From CAZJYC01 sp964550165 (GTDB lineage: Bacteria; Acidobacteriota; Aminicenantia; Aminicenantales; Aminicenantaceae), in the NCBI GenBank assembly GCA_964550165.1, contig CAZJYC010000061.1:1-14135 (forward strand): 14,135 bases of DNA, in the 5' to 3' direction. This document shows positions 7,273 through 14,135 of this stretch, in pieces (positions within the stretch are counted from its first letter, which is position 1; each line of letters begins with the position of its first letter). A program made the translations under genes and the position numbers. The notes under the pieces are model-generated. The model did not search any database. It worked only from the letters and a program-made list of their open reading frames with translations, and was not told the DNA's origin.

Positions 7273-10056
7273 ATGGCCATCGCGTGTCCTGAGTGCCATT
7301 ATGAAAACGCGGGAGACAGCCGTTTTTGCGGCAAGTGCGCCACATCCCTTCAGACAGCGGTAACGGACATTTCTGCCCGAAAAGAAACTTACTCTTCGGC
7401 CAAAAAAGAATTGACCTCCGGCTCCAATTTTGCCGGGAGATATCAGGTCATCGAGGAGCTGGGCAAAGGCGGTATGGGCAGAGTCTACAGAGTTGTCGAC
7501 ACAAAAATCGATGAAGAAGTGGCCTTAAAACTCATCAAGCCGGAGATCGTAGATAAAAAGACTCTCGAGCGGTTCAGCAATGAGCTGAAATTAGCCCGCA
7601 AGATCTCCCATAGGAATGTCTGCCGCATGTTTCATCTAGGTGAGGAAAATGGAACCAACTACATAACCATGGAGTATGTGCGCGGGGAAAGCCTGAAAGA
7701 TATAATCAAGATGATGGGCCAGTTGAGTCCATCTCAGGCTGTGTTTATTGCCAAGCAGGCCTGCGAGGGACTCGCAGAAGCTCATCGGCTGGGAATCGTC
7801 CACAGGGATTTGAAGCCGAGCAATATCATGGTCGATAGAGCAGGGAACGTCCGAATCATGGATTTTGGGATAGCGCGCTCGCTCGACACTAAAGGCATCA
7901 CCAGGGCAGGGGCGATGATCGGGACTCCTGAATACATGTCACCCGAGCAGGTTGACGGGAAAGAGGCGGACCGACGCTCCGACATCTATTCATTGGGAAT
8001 CATTCTCTATGAAATGGTCACAGGCCAAGTTCCCTTTCAAGGAGATAATTCTCTGATGATTGCCTTCAAGCACAAGAGCGAAGAGCCTCAGAATCCCAGA
8101 AAGCTCAATCCACAGATTCCTGAGGAGCTCAGCCGCGTCATTCTCAAATGCATAGAAAAAGACAAAGAGAAAAGATTCCTGGGCACAGAGGATCTCTCTT
8201 CTGAGCTGAGTGAGATTGAAGAAGGAATGTCGACGACAAGGCTCGTAATCTCCGAGAAAAAATCTACAGTTTTGAATCAGGTTAACAAGACGTTCCGTAA
8301 ACACTGGGTCACAGTCGCTTCTTTCTTTCTGATCTTGGTTGTGATCGGAATCTCTATTGTATATTCCGTCAACAACAAAAAGCCTGCTTTTTTCCCCGGT
8401 CAAAAAATGCTCGTTGTGCTTCCCTTCCATAATTTGGGTCCCCCCGAAGATGAGTATTTTGCCGACGGAATTACCGACGAGATCACCAGCCGCCTTGCCT
8501 CGTTGAGCGGAATTGGCGTCATCTCCCGGACCAGCGCGATCCAGTTTAAAGATACAAACAAGACAACAAAGCAGATCGGAGAAGACCTTGGCACTGATTA
8601 TATCCTCGAAGGATCTGTGCGCTGGAACCGAAGCCCTGCTGGAAAAGGGAGAGTGCGTGTCAATCCGCAGCTCATTCGGGTCTCAGATGATACCAACCTC
8701 TGGTCCGAGACATACGAAGAGGTCATTGAAGATATATTCTCTGTCCAATCCAAGATTGCTGAACAGGTTGCCAGGGAACTGGATCTCACAGTCCTTGAGC
8801 CGGAACGCAGGGCTCTTAACGTTAAGCCCACGAATAACCTTGAAGCTTATGACCTCTTTTTACAAGCAAGAAATCACGAAATGCGGGGATGGTCATCATC
8901 GGATAATCAGGAATTTGAACGCTCGATCGAGCTGTTGGATAAAGCGACTCAATTAGATCCAGAGTTTGCTCTGGCTTACATCAATAAATCCATTCTCCAT
9001 TCCAGGATGTATTTCTTCGGAATCGACCGCACAGAGCAACGGTTAGCAAAGTCAAGGAAAGCGGTGGATAAGGCTTTAGCCCTGCAGCCTGACCTTCCGG
9101 ATGCTCAGATGGCTTTAGCTTTTTATTACTATTGGGGGCTTCTTGACTACGACCGCGCTGTGGAAATATTTAAGTCCGTTCAGAAAGCCCGTCCAAACTT
9201 CTCACCGGAGTTGCTTGGCTATGTCGAGAGGCGCAAGGGTAAGTGGGAGCAAGCTCTGGAAAAACTGAAAAAGGCATTTAAGCTGAGCCCTCGCTTTCCT
9301 CAACTCGCCTACGAAATTGGCTTAACCTATTTAGGTTTGCGCCAATACAAACAGGCTGTGGAATGGTTTGACCGCACACTGTCTATCGAATCAGGTCATT
9401 TTGCAGCCCAATTGGGCAAGGTGACAGCTGCCTTTCTTTCCCAAGGGAACACCCGGGAGGCGCGCATACTGCTGAAAACATTGCCCCCACACAGGCTCAG
9501 CGATTATACCTGGTTTGTTCTCGATATGTTTGATAAAAAGTACCAGGAAGCGCTCAAGAGGCTTGATTCCATGCCTTACGACTCTTTCAAAGAACAACAT
9601 TTTTATTTCGAGAAGAATCTCGCCTATGCTTTTATCTATCACGCTAAGAAAGATATAAGACTGATGAGGAAACATGCTGAACTCGCGCTCATCGCTCTCG
9701 AAAAGGCTGTCGGCGAGTATCCCAAAGACCCAAGATATCATGCTGCCCTTGGCCAGGCCTTAGCCTATCTGGGCCGCGAAGAGGAAGCCATCCAGGAAGG
9801 AAATCGAGCTGCGGAAATTTATCCTGCATTCAAAGACGCAGCCAATGGCCCTGTCTATGTTTTGAATTTGGCCAGAATTTATACCGTAGTCGGTGAAGAT
9901 GACAGGGCCATCGAGCAGCTCGAATACCTCGTTTCTATATCCAGCTCTGAATTTATCTGGCAAATTGTTACTGTTGCTTGCCTGCGGACCGATCCGCAGT
10001 GGGAATCGTTAAGAAAGCACAAAAGGTTTCAACTCCTGCTGCAGAGGGAAAAGTAA
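7273..10056 (+). CDS. Transmembrane Ser/Thr protein kinase with zinc ribbon, TolB-like domain and TPRs
   Basis: A 927-residue Hanks-type kinase. Start chosen from GAGGAGG at 7262-7268, four bases before ATG. Order: zinc ribbon with CPEC (5-8) and CGKC (19-22); kinase domain about 57-315 with glycine loop GKGGMG 64-69, Lys86 in VALKLI, HRDLKPSN 177-184, DFG 197-199 and GTPEYMSPEQ 217-226, so all catalytic residues are present; one transmembrane helix about 344-366; a TolB-like/adenylate-cyclase-associated domain about 378-505 (VVLPF, ADGITDEI, DYILEGSVR); degenerate TPRs about 520-850. Topology should put the kinase in the cytoplasm and the TolB/TPR part in the periplasm as sensor or scaffold. 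A Thr/Ser-rich juxtamembrane stretch (318-332) could be autophosphorylated. It follows the receptor gene by 100 bp, behind a terminator. The FHA-bearing activator upstream is a natural reader of its phosphothreonines; this link is inferred. Confidence 0.95.
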   Translation: MAIACPECHYENAGDSRFCGKCATSLQTAVTDISARKETYSSAKKELTSGSNFAGRYQVIEELGKGGMGRVYRVVDTKIDEEVALKLIKPEIVDKKTLERFSNELKLARKISHRNVCRMFHLGEENGTNYITMEYVRGESLKDIIKMMGQLSPSQAVFIAKQACEGLAEAHRLGIVHRDLKPSNIMVDRAGNVRIMDFGIARSLDTKGITRAGAMIGTPEYMSPEQVDGKEADRRSDIYSLGIILYEMVTGQVPFQGDNSLMIAFKHKSEEPQNPRKLNPQIPEELSRVILKCIEKDKEKRFLGTEDLSSELSEIEEGMSTTRLVISEKKSTVLNQVNKTFRKHWVTVASFFLILVVIGISIVYSVNNKKPAFFPGQKMLVVLPFHNLGPPEDEYFADGITDEITSRLASLSGIGVISRTSAIQFKDTNKTTKQIGEDLGTDYILEGSVRWNRSPAGKGRVRVNPQLIRVSDDTNLWSETYEEVIEDIFSVQSKIAEQVARELDLTVLEPERRALNVKPTNNLEAYDLFLQARNHEMRGWSSSDNQEFERSIELLDKATQLDPEFALAYINKSILHSRMYFFGIDRTEQRLAKSRKAVDKALALQPDLPDAQMALAFYYYWGLLDYDRAVEIFKSVQKARPNFSPELLGYVERRKGKWEQALEKLKKAFKLSPRFPQLAYEIGLTYLGLRQYKQAVEWFDRTLSIESGHFAAQLGKVTAAFLSQGNTREARILLKTLPPHRLSDYTWFVLDMFDKKYQEALKRLDSMPYDSFKEQHFYFEKNLAYAFIYHAKKDIRLMRKHAELALIALEKAVGEYPKDPRYHAALGQALAYLGREEEAIQEGNRAAEIYPAFKDAANGPVYVLNLARIYTVVGEDDRAIEQLEYLVSISSSEFIWQIVTVACLRTDPQWESLRKHKRFQLLLQREK

Positions 10057-10350
10057 AAATTTTTTTTAAAAAGATGTGTTAAATATTTTATATGCTCTCT
10101 GAGAACTCTCTCCAGGATGGCCTCGCTCCCCTTCAGGTTTTTCACGCCGTTCCCTCACAGCCCTTCTCGGCGGCTGCGTAACTCGCTCCGCTCAGACATA
10201 CTCGCCGCCCGGCAGGGCCGGGTTCCCTCGAAGGGCAGCTCGGGAAGGCTAAACCTTCAATGGTCGCTTCGGCCATCCCAGAGAGGCATTATTGATACCT
10301 CACTATCATACCCACACAAATTGGAAGAGATCTTTTAAAAAAAAATTTTT
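10055..10350. repeat. MITE-like structured element with terminal inverted repeats
   Basis: A 296-bp non-coding element begins inside the kinase stop codon. Its ends, 10055-10075 and 10330-10350, are inverted copies matching at 20 of 21 positions: A5-T8/9-A4/5-GAT. GTA occurs at 10053-10055 and at 10351-10353, which could be a 3-bp target duplication or chance. Inside, 10106-10122 (CTCTCTCCAGGATGGCC) and 10271-10285 (GGCCATCCCAGAGAG) are a second inverted pair, and similarity continues inward past GGTTT, TTCCC and GCCCTTC blocks, so most of it can fold into one long imperfect hairpin. Smaller perfect stems include CCCGGC-AGG-GCCGGG (10208-10222). The core CTGCGTAACTCGCTCCGCTC resembles intergenic repeats I have seen in other genomes. 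A 73-codon frame across it looks accidental. Could be a non-autonomous transposon or a structured RNA locus. Confidence 0.6.
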
Positions 10351-10398
10351 GTAATAGAACATGAAAGTCTTTAAGATAAACAAAAACAATTAACCCTT

Positions 10399-10422
10399 AA
10401 AGGGGAGATCAAATCCCTTTTT
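10399..10422 (+). terminator. Terminator-like hairpin after the repeat element
   Basis: AAAGGG (10399-10404) pairs with CCCTTT (10415-10420) and the T-run extends to 10422. The stem is short and only partly GC, so it is a modest rho-independent terminator. It would stop transcripts coming from the kinase gene or the repeat before the next operon. Confidence 0.45.
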
Positions 10423-10474
10423 CAGATTAGCCCATCCAAGGAAAAATCACCCAACGATTCATCCTAAAGGGGCA

Positions 10475-10503
10475 TTGATAAGTCAGAAACCAAAAACTAA
10501 TAA
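10475..10503 (+). promoter_or_regulatory. Sigma-70-type promoter, probably giving a leaderless mRNA
   Basis: TTGATA (10475-10480) and TAATAA (10498-10503) are separated by 17 bp, close to TTGACA-N17-TATAAT. The start point is expected at 10509-10512, that is at or next to the ATG of the membrane protein gene at 10512. No Shine-Dalgarno precedes that ATG, which agrees with a leaderless transcript. Confidence 0.5.
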
Positions 10504-10511
10504 TTATACAA

Positions 10512-11798
10512 ATGTTTACCACAACTATTTTTATGGGCTTTATGGGGCTCACAGAACAGAATGCGGGCATCCCTGCTGAACAATGGCAGGAAATCTTGAG
10601 GATCCTTCTGCTGCCTATTTCCTGGATCCTTCCCATGCAGCGGGCGCTTTTCAATTTCTTTCTGTATTCCTCCTCAGGTTGGGTGGCTGCTGGAAAATAT
10701 CTCTTCCTCCTCTTTCCTCTTCTGCTCTGGATTGGCGTTATCTGGTGCAACCAGCTTTCCCTTTACACGATTCCCTTCCGTTCAAAGCGGATCAACTTCA
10801 TCCAGACGCTGCTCCTTGCCTGGTGGGATGCAGCGAGGGCTGTGTGGCTCTTCTGGGTCGGGCTGTTTCAGCTCGTGGTTGTTCTGGTTGGATGGATTTT
10901 CTCGATTGCACGGCTCATCGTGAAATTCATCGTGGAGGTCATCCGGCAGTTGGTGACCGCTCCCTTCCGGGCGACAGGCCGGATGACTCGCAGTTTCTTC
11001 AGGCCCGGTGTTCCGTGGGTCGCCATGCTGATCCTTGTTTTCTGGTGCGTGCTCGAAGCCGCTATCTTCACCTATGTCCTCTTCCCGACAATCTCAGAAG
11101 TGCTCATGGACCTCATCGGCACGGAAAGGCTATCTCCGCTCACCACACCCTTACTGTTCATCTTCCTGCTCATCATCATCATGGGAAGCTTTGCCGCCCT
11201 CCAGGCATTGACAGAGGCCGTCCGTTCCCGAAAAGTCAAGGTCATCATCCAGATGGTCATTGTTGAGCTGATCGTGATGGGCTTTGAAGTGATGTTCCTC
11301 TACCGCGAGCTGGTTGATGCCATTACGCCCTGGATCACCCAGCAGACAGGCGTCCGGATGGGGATCACCTTCACCCTGACGATTGCCGGCCTGGGATGGA
11401 TTGCCATACGCGGCATGACCTGGTTCCTGTTTGCCCAGTTTGGAACACCGCCGCTTCTGGCTTTTATCTCGCGGCGGCCGGTCGCACAGGCTGAAGGGCA
11501 GGGAGTGGTCACTCCTGAGGTCACAGAAACAACACGATGGTGGCAAAAACCTCTCCAGGATTTCAAAAACGAGATCGACTGGCTCCATAAGAAGTTTGGA
11601 GAGCTTATTGAATTCCTCACTCTGCCGGTTCTCCAGGTTCTGGCGGTCATTATCAACTTCTGCATGATCCTGCTCACAGCGCGTCCGATTTTTAACCTGC
11701 CGTTCAAAAGTATGAAAGACGTGATGGACACACGGGAGCTTCTCATCGTCAGAAATCTGATCACCAAGAAAGGAACTAAGTTCGATGCGGAAACATAA
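10512..11798 (+). CDS. Multi-pass inner-membrane protein, unrecognised family
   Basis: A 428-residue hydrophobic protein I cannot assign to a family. Probable membrane segments lie near 62-80, 110-136, 166-190, 209-232, 244-263, 284-306 and perhaps 368-389. A basic, Arg-rich amphipathic stretch follows the second segment (about 134-164). A polar loop (about 320-365, with many Gln, Glu and Lys plus TRWWQKPLQDF) precedes the last hydrophobic stretch, and the C-terminus is charged. The ATG at 10512 is kept because a sigma-70-type promoter ends just before it, suggesting leaderless translation; Met8 or Met11 are alternatives, also without a ribosome site. Its last 14 bases overlap the start of a VWA lipoprotein gene, so the two are almost surely co-transcribed and translationally linked. 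Its role may be to anchor or energise whatever the lipoprotein does, but this is a guess from context only. Confidence 0.8.
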   Translation: MFTTTIFMGFMGLTEQNAGIPAEQWQEILRILLLPISWILPMQRALFNFFLYSSSGWVAAGKYLFLLFPLLLWIGVIWCNQLSLYTIPFRSKRINFIQTLLLAWWDAARAVWLFWVGLFQLVVVLVGWIFSIARLIVKFIVEVIRQLVTAPFRATGRMTRSFFRPGVPWVAMLILVFWCVLEAAIFTYVLFPTISEVLMDLIGTERLSPLTTPLLFIFLLIIIMGSFAALQALTEAVRSRKVKVIIQMVIVELIVMGFEVMFLYRELVDAITPWITQQTGVRMGITFTLTIAGLGWIAIRGMTWFLFAQFGTPPLLAFISRRPVAQAEGQGVVTPEVTETTRWWQKPLQDFKNEIDWLHKKFGELIEFLTLPVLQVLAVIINFCMILLTARPIFNLPFKSMKDVMDTRELLIVRNLITKKGTKFDAET

Positions 11799-12546
11799 AA
11801 ATCTCCCCATTTTCATCGGCGTTGCGCTTTTTGTGTTGCTCGTTGTGGCCTGCACGCCTCCAACCCAGCAGCAGTCGGCACGGCTGGTCATGTTTGTCGG
11901 CGTGGACGTCAGCGGCTCCTTTCTGAAAGCTGGCTATTATGACGATGCCATGACCTTCCTGGCCCACTACATCTACGGCCATCTCCATGGACTTGGCCAG
12001 TTGCACAAGTTACGAGCGCTGTTTGTAGGCTCGATCGGAGGCCAGGCTGCAGGGGAGCCCAAAGCTTTCTATCCCATTCACGATTTTGAAGGCAAGGATG
12101 TGGCGCAAATCGAGGAAGCACTCAGGAATTGGTTCCCTCCTAAGGACACGATTACGGATTTCAACGAATTCTTCTACGAGGTCGCCCGCTACACCAAGGA
12201 TAGAAACCTGGCCCTGGCGCCGATCTCCATCCTGATTGTGACCGATGGCATTCCTGCTCTGGGAAACGCAGAAGGGAAATCCGCCTACCAGCAGGTTGAC
12301 CTGGACCCTCTGGAATATCTATCCCGGCAGGTCATCGTCCGCCTCCTTTACCTGGATCCGAAAGCGGCCAAGCGCTGGCATGACGATGTGCCGGCGAGGC
12401 GAGTCCGGATCTGGACTGTTGCCGGAGAGGTCATGACAGGCTGGAAAAATCAGGTGAACTCTGAAGCGGAGCCTGCCCAACAGGCGAAATTGTGGAAGTG
12501 GATCAAGGATAACGTCGATTTCCGTGCGCGTGCCAGAAGGTTTTAA
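11785..12546 (+). CDS. Lipoprotein with von Willebrand factor A-like domain
   Basis: A 253-residue protein. The N-terminus is a lipoprotein signal: MRKHKN, a hydrophobic core, then a lipobox ending VVAC with the modified Cys at residue 23. The rest reads as a VWA domain: MIDAS motif DVSGS at 41-45, a Thr in DTITDF (about 122-124), and VTDG at 152-155, supplying the metal-coordinating residues; the hydrophobic strands LVMFVGVD and ISILIVTD flank them as in the family. This predicts a divalent-metal-dependent protein-protein contact in the periplasm, tethered to a membrane. Start chosen from GAAAGGA at 11768-11774 about 10 bases upstream; it overlaps the end of the membrane protein gene by 14 bp. 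The C-terminal 50 residues are Trp- and Lys-rich (WKWIKDN). Partners are unknown; the membrane protein encoded just before is the best candidate. Confidence 0.85.
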   Translation: MRKHKNLPIFIGVALFVLLVVACTPPTQQQSARLVMFVGVDVSGSFLKAGYYDDAMTFLAHYIYGHLHGLGQLHKLRALFVGSIGGQAAGEPKAFYPIHDFEGKDVAQIEEALRNWFPPKDTITDFNEFFYEVARYTKDRNLALAPISILIVTDGIPALGNAEGKSAYQQVDLDPLEYLSRQVIVRLLYLDPKAAKRWHDDVPARRVRIWTVAGEVMTGWKNQVNSEAEPAQQAKLWKWIKDNVDFRARARRF

Positions 12547-13029
12547 AACGCTCTGTTGAGCGCCCATCTCCCGAGAAGACGCGAGAGTAATCAAGAAAAG
12601 AGAGTGACCTCTCTACGTCTTTCCAGAATATCTCCTTCCTTCCCCGCACCTGCTTGAAAATGTAGCCGAATTTCCGACCACAAACAACAATCCCTTCTTT
12701 TTTGTCATTAACATAAGCAGCGTTTTCCTACATGCGAAGCCCGAAGTGAGCTTGGCACACCTTATGTCATTGCAATCCCGGAGCGCCGCGGCAATCAGGC
12801 TGTCATTGCGAAGCGCGAAGGGCGCGGCAATCTCTTTAGATATACGAGATTGCTTCGCTAAGCTCGCATGACACACAAGAAATATTATGCCTTATTAATG
12901 GTGTGCTCGTTCAGATAGATGATTAACAGCTTTGGATCTGTTAAAAAGGTGTAAAACCTCGTCAAAATGTGCTAAACTTTATCCTTTAAATTTCGTAAAT
13001 GAAAAGATAAATCCAGTAAAGGAGGGCAA
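12547..13029. other. Intergenic region with repeats
   Basis: This 483-bp stretch separates the VWA lipoprotein gene from the peptidase gene. It begins with a perfect small hairpin, CGCTC-TGTT-GAGCG (12549-12562), not followed by Ts. It then holds a cluster of palindromic repeats (12731-12873) and an AT-rich run up to the next gene. No credible protein-coding frame was seen; an 87-codon minus-strand frame overlaps the repeats and has no support. No clear -35/-10 pair was found for the peptidase gene. Confidence 0.6.
12731..12873. repeat. Cluster of degenerate palindromic TGTCATTGCGAAGC-type repeats
   Basis: Three related units lie in a row: about 12731-12760 (CATGCGAAGCCCGAAG...), 12765-12797 (TGTCATTGC...GCGGCAATCA) and 12801-12834 (TGTCATTGCGAAGC...GCGGCAATCTC). 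The last is answered by an inverted arm at 12846-12873 (GAGATTGCTTCGCTAAGC...ATGACA), so 12801-12873 is one imperfect long hairpin. This looks like the small palindromic repeats with TGTCATTGCGA ends that are spread through intergenic DNA of many bacteria (recalled, not searched). Confidence 0.7.
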
Positions 13030-14135
13030 ATGAGAAAAAAATTCTTAGCTTTATTCGTTCTGGCACTCTTAGCTTTTCTCCCGGCCTGCCAGAGGCAGGG
13101 AGCAGAAGCTCAGGCGCAGCTCACCTATCCAGTTACCAAAAAAGCTGATGTGGTGGATGACTATTTCGGCACAAAAGTCGCAGACCCTTACCGCTGGCTG
13201 GAGGATGAGAAATCCCCTGAAGTCAAACAGTGGATCGATGAGGAGAACAAGGTGACCTTTGGCTATCTGGAGGAGATTCTTTACAGGGAAAAAATCCGGC
13301 AGCGAATAACCGAAATCTACAACTACCCCAAATATTCTTCACCCTTCCGGGCAGGAGAATATTATTTCTTCTACAAGAACGACGGCCTGCAGAACCAGTC
13401 CGTGATTTATATCCAGAAAGGTCTGGACGGAGAGCCAGAAGTGTTCATCGACCCCAACAAACTGTCTCCGGACGGCACGGTTAGGATCGGGTTGGCTGGC
13501 TTTTCCAAGGACAACCGCTATGTTGCCTTTTCTCGCTCGGAAGCCGGCTCTGACTGGCAGGAACTGGGGGTCATGGAGATTGCGTCCAAAAAAGAACTGA
13601 GCGACCGCATTCAGTGGGTCAAGTTTTCAGGCGCTGCCTGGCACGGCAACGGCTTTTATTACAGCGGCTACGACAAGCCCGAAAAAGGCCAGGAGCTGAC
13701 AGCCAAAAATGCCTATCAAAAAATTTTCTACCATAAGCTGGGCGACGCTCAGGGAAAGGACAGGCTCATCTACGAAGATAAGGTGCATCCGTTCCGGTAT
13801 AAGAACGTTGACATCACCGAAGACGAGAAATTCATGTTCCTGGGAATATCCGAAGGAACTCACGGCAATGAGCTGTATTATAAAGACCTCTCTGTGAAGA
13901 ACATGGATTTTAAGCCTTTAATCAAGGGTTTTGAATTCGATAGCTACCCCATTGAAAATGTCGGAGACAAGTTTCTGCTTTTCACCAACGCCGATGCCCC
14001 AAACTACAGAATTGTCCTCATGAACCCGAAAAATCCGGGAAAAGAGAACTGGCAGACCGTCATCCCTGAGAAAGAAGAAGTTCTGTCCGGAGCTTCCACT
14101 GTCGGCGGACAATTGTTCTGCAGCTATCTCAAAGA
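13030..14135 (+). CDS. Prolyl oligopeptidase-family (S9A) lipoprotein, 5' part only
   Basis: The frame is open from ATG 13030 to the window end (368 codons seen), so the gene is cut off. AAAGGAGGG at 13018-13026 gives a strong ribosome site. The N-terminus is a lipoprotein-like signal, MRKKFLALFV...LPAC with Cys20; Pro at -2 is slightly unusual. Next comes the S9A N-terminal signature YPVTKKADVVDDYFGTKVAD followed by PYRWLEDEKSPEVKQWIDEEN, close to the classic prolyl endopeptidase start. Repeated blade-like segments of the seven-bladed propeller follow (YYFFYKNDG, DNRYVAFSRSE, ITEDEKFMFLGISEGT). The catalytic Ser-Asp-His part would lie beyond the window. Family members cut short peptides after proline; as a lipoprotein it would act in the periplasm or at the cell surface, probably in peptide nutrition. 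Family call is sure; activity cannot be checked here. Confidence 0.93.
   Translation, partial: MRKKFLALFVLALLAFLPACQRQGAEAQAQLTYPVTKKADVVDDYFGTKVADPYRWLEDEKSPEVKQWIDEENKVTFGYLEEILYREKIRQRITEIYNYPKYSSPFRAGEYYFFYKNDGLQNQSVIYIQKGLDGEPEVFIDPNKLSPDGTVRIGLAGFSKDNRYVAFSRSEAGSDWQELGVMEIASKKELSDRIQWVKFSGAAWHGNGFYYSGYDKPEKGQELTAKNAYQKIFYHKLGDAQGKDRLIYEDKVHPFRYKNVDITEDEKFMFLGISEGTHGNELYYKDLSVKNMDFKPLIKGFEFDSYPIENVGDKFLLFTNADAPNYRIVLMNPKNPGKENWQTVIPEKEEVLSGASTVGGQLFCSYLK

Noticed and set aside
10117..10338. 73-codon plus-strand frame after the kinase gene
   Set aside because: It lies wholly inside the hairpin-rich repeat element, lacks a ribosome site and has low-complexity composition.
11151..11891. 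Minus-strand frame of 246 codons opposite the membrane protein and the lipoprotein
   Set aside because: It spans two overlapping real genes in antisense and is rich in His, Asp and Arg as expected of the complement of hydrophobic codons.
12752..12768. TTGGCACACC in the repeat cluster as a sigma-54 promoter
   Set aside because: No GC at the -12 position; the match belongs to the palindromic repeat.
12731..12873. CRISPR array
   Set aside because: Repeat units are degenerate and inverted, with no regular spacers and no cas genes nearby.
13637..13654. Sigma-54-like TGGCAC with GG-N10-GC spacing inside the peptidase gene
   Set aside because: The -12 element is CGGC rather than TTGC, and it is deep in coding sequence with no gene start downstream in the window.

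Overview
The window looks like chromosomal DNA of a Gram-negative, TonB-using bacterium of moderate GC content. The mix of an Oar-type TonB-dependent receptor, a Hanks-type Ser/Thr kinase with TolB-like and TPR segments, a lipoprotein prolyl oligopeptidase and an FHA-bearing sigma-54 activator is typical of Acidobacteriota-like lineages such as Candidatus Aminicenantes. That assignment is an inference from gene content; no rRNA or marker gene is present.

Layout. Positions 1-310 hold no secure gene, only open frames at the edge and small hairpins. At 311-1423 (minus) is an exported transglutaminase-like/TPR protein. A divergent intergenic region (1424-1760) carries a sigma-54 -24/-12 promoter facing right. 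At 1761-3638 (plus) is an FHA-GAF-AAA+-Fis sigma-54 activator. The next intergenic region (3639-4232) carries two copies of a 15-bp palindromic site, a near-consensus sigma-54 promoter and a roughly 290-nt leader with a short ORF. At 4233-7172 (plus) is a TonB-dependent receptor, closed by a strong hairpin. At 7273-10056 (plus) is a zinc-ribbon/Ser-Thr kinase/TM/TolB-like/TPR protein. A structured element of about 300 bp with terminal inverted repeats follows. Then come a probably leaderless multi-pass membrane protein (10512-11798) overlapping a VWA lipoprotein (11785-12546), a cluster of degenerate palindromic repeats (about 12731-12873), and the 5' part of a prolyl oligopeptidase-like lipoprotein (13030 to the window end).

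How the genes may work together. The sequence supports a compact regulatory module. The activator has an intact GAFTGA loop for sigma-54 contact, and the only two good sigma-54 promoters seen lie upstream of its own gene and upstream of the receptor gene. The paired 15-bp sites are placed where enhancer sites are expected. The activator has no response-regulator receiver domain. It carries instead an FHA domain, a phosphothreonine reader, and a complete transmembrane Ser/Thr kinase is encoded just past the receptor. The testable proposal is: periplasmic TolB/TPR part of the kinase senses a signal, the kinase phosphorylates a target read by the FHA domain (perhaps the activator or the kinase itself), sigma-54 transcription starts, and the outer-membrane receptor is made. 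The receptor's substrate is unknown. The membrane protein/VWA lipoprotein pair has no function I can recognise.
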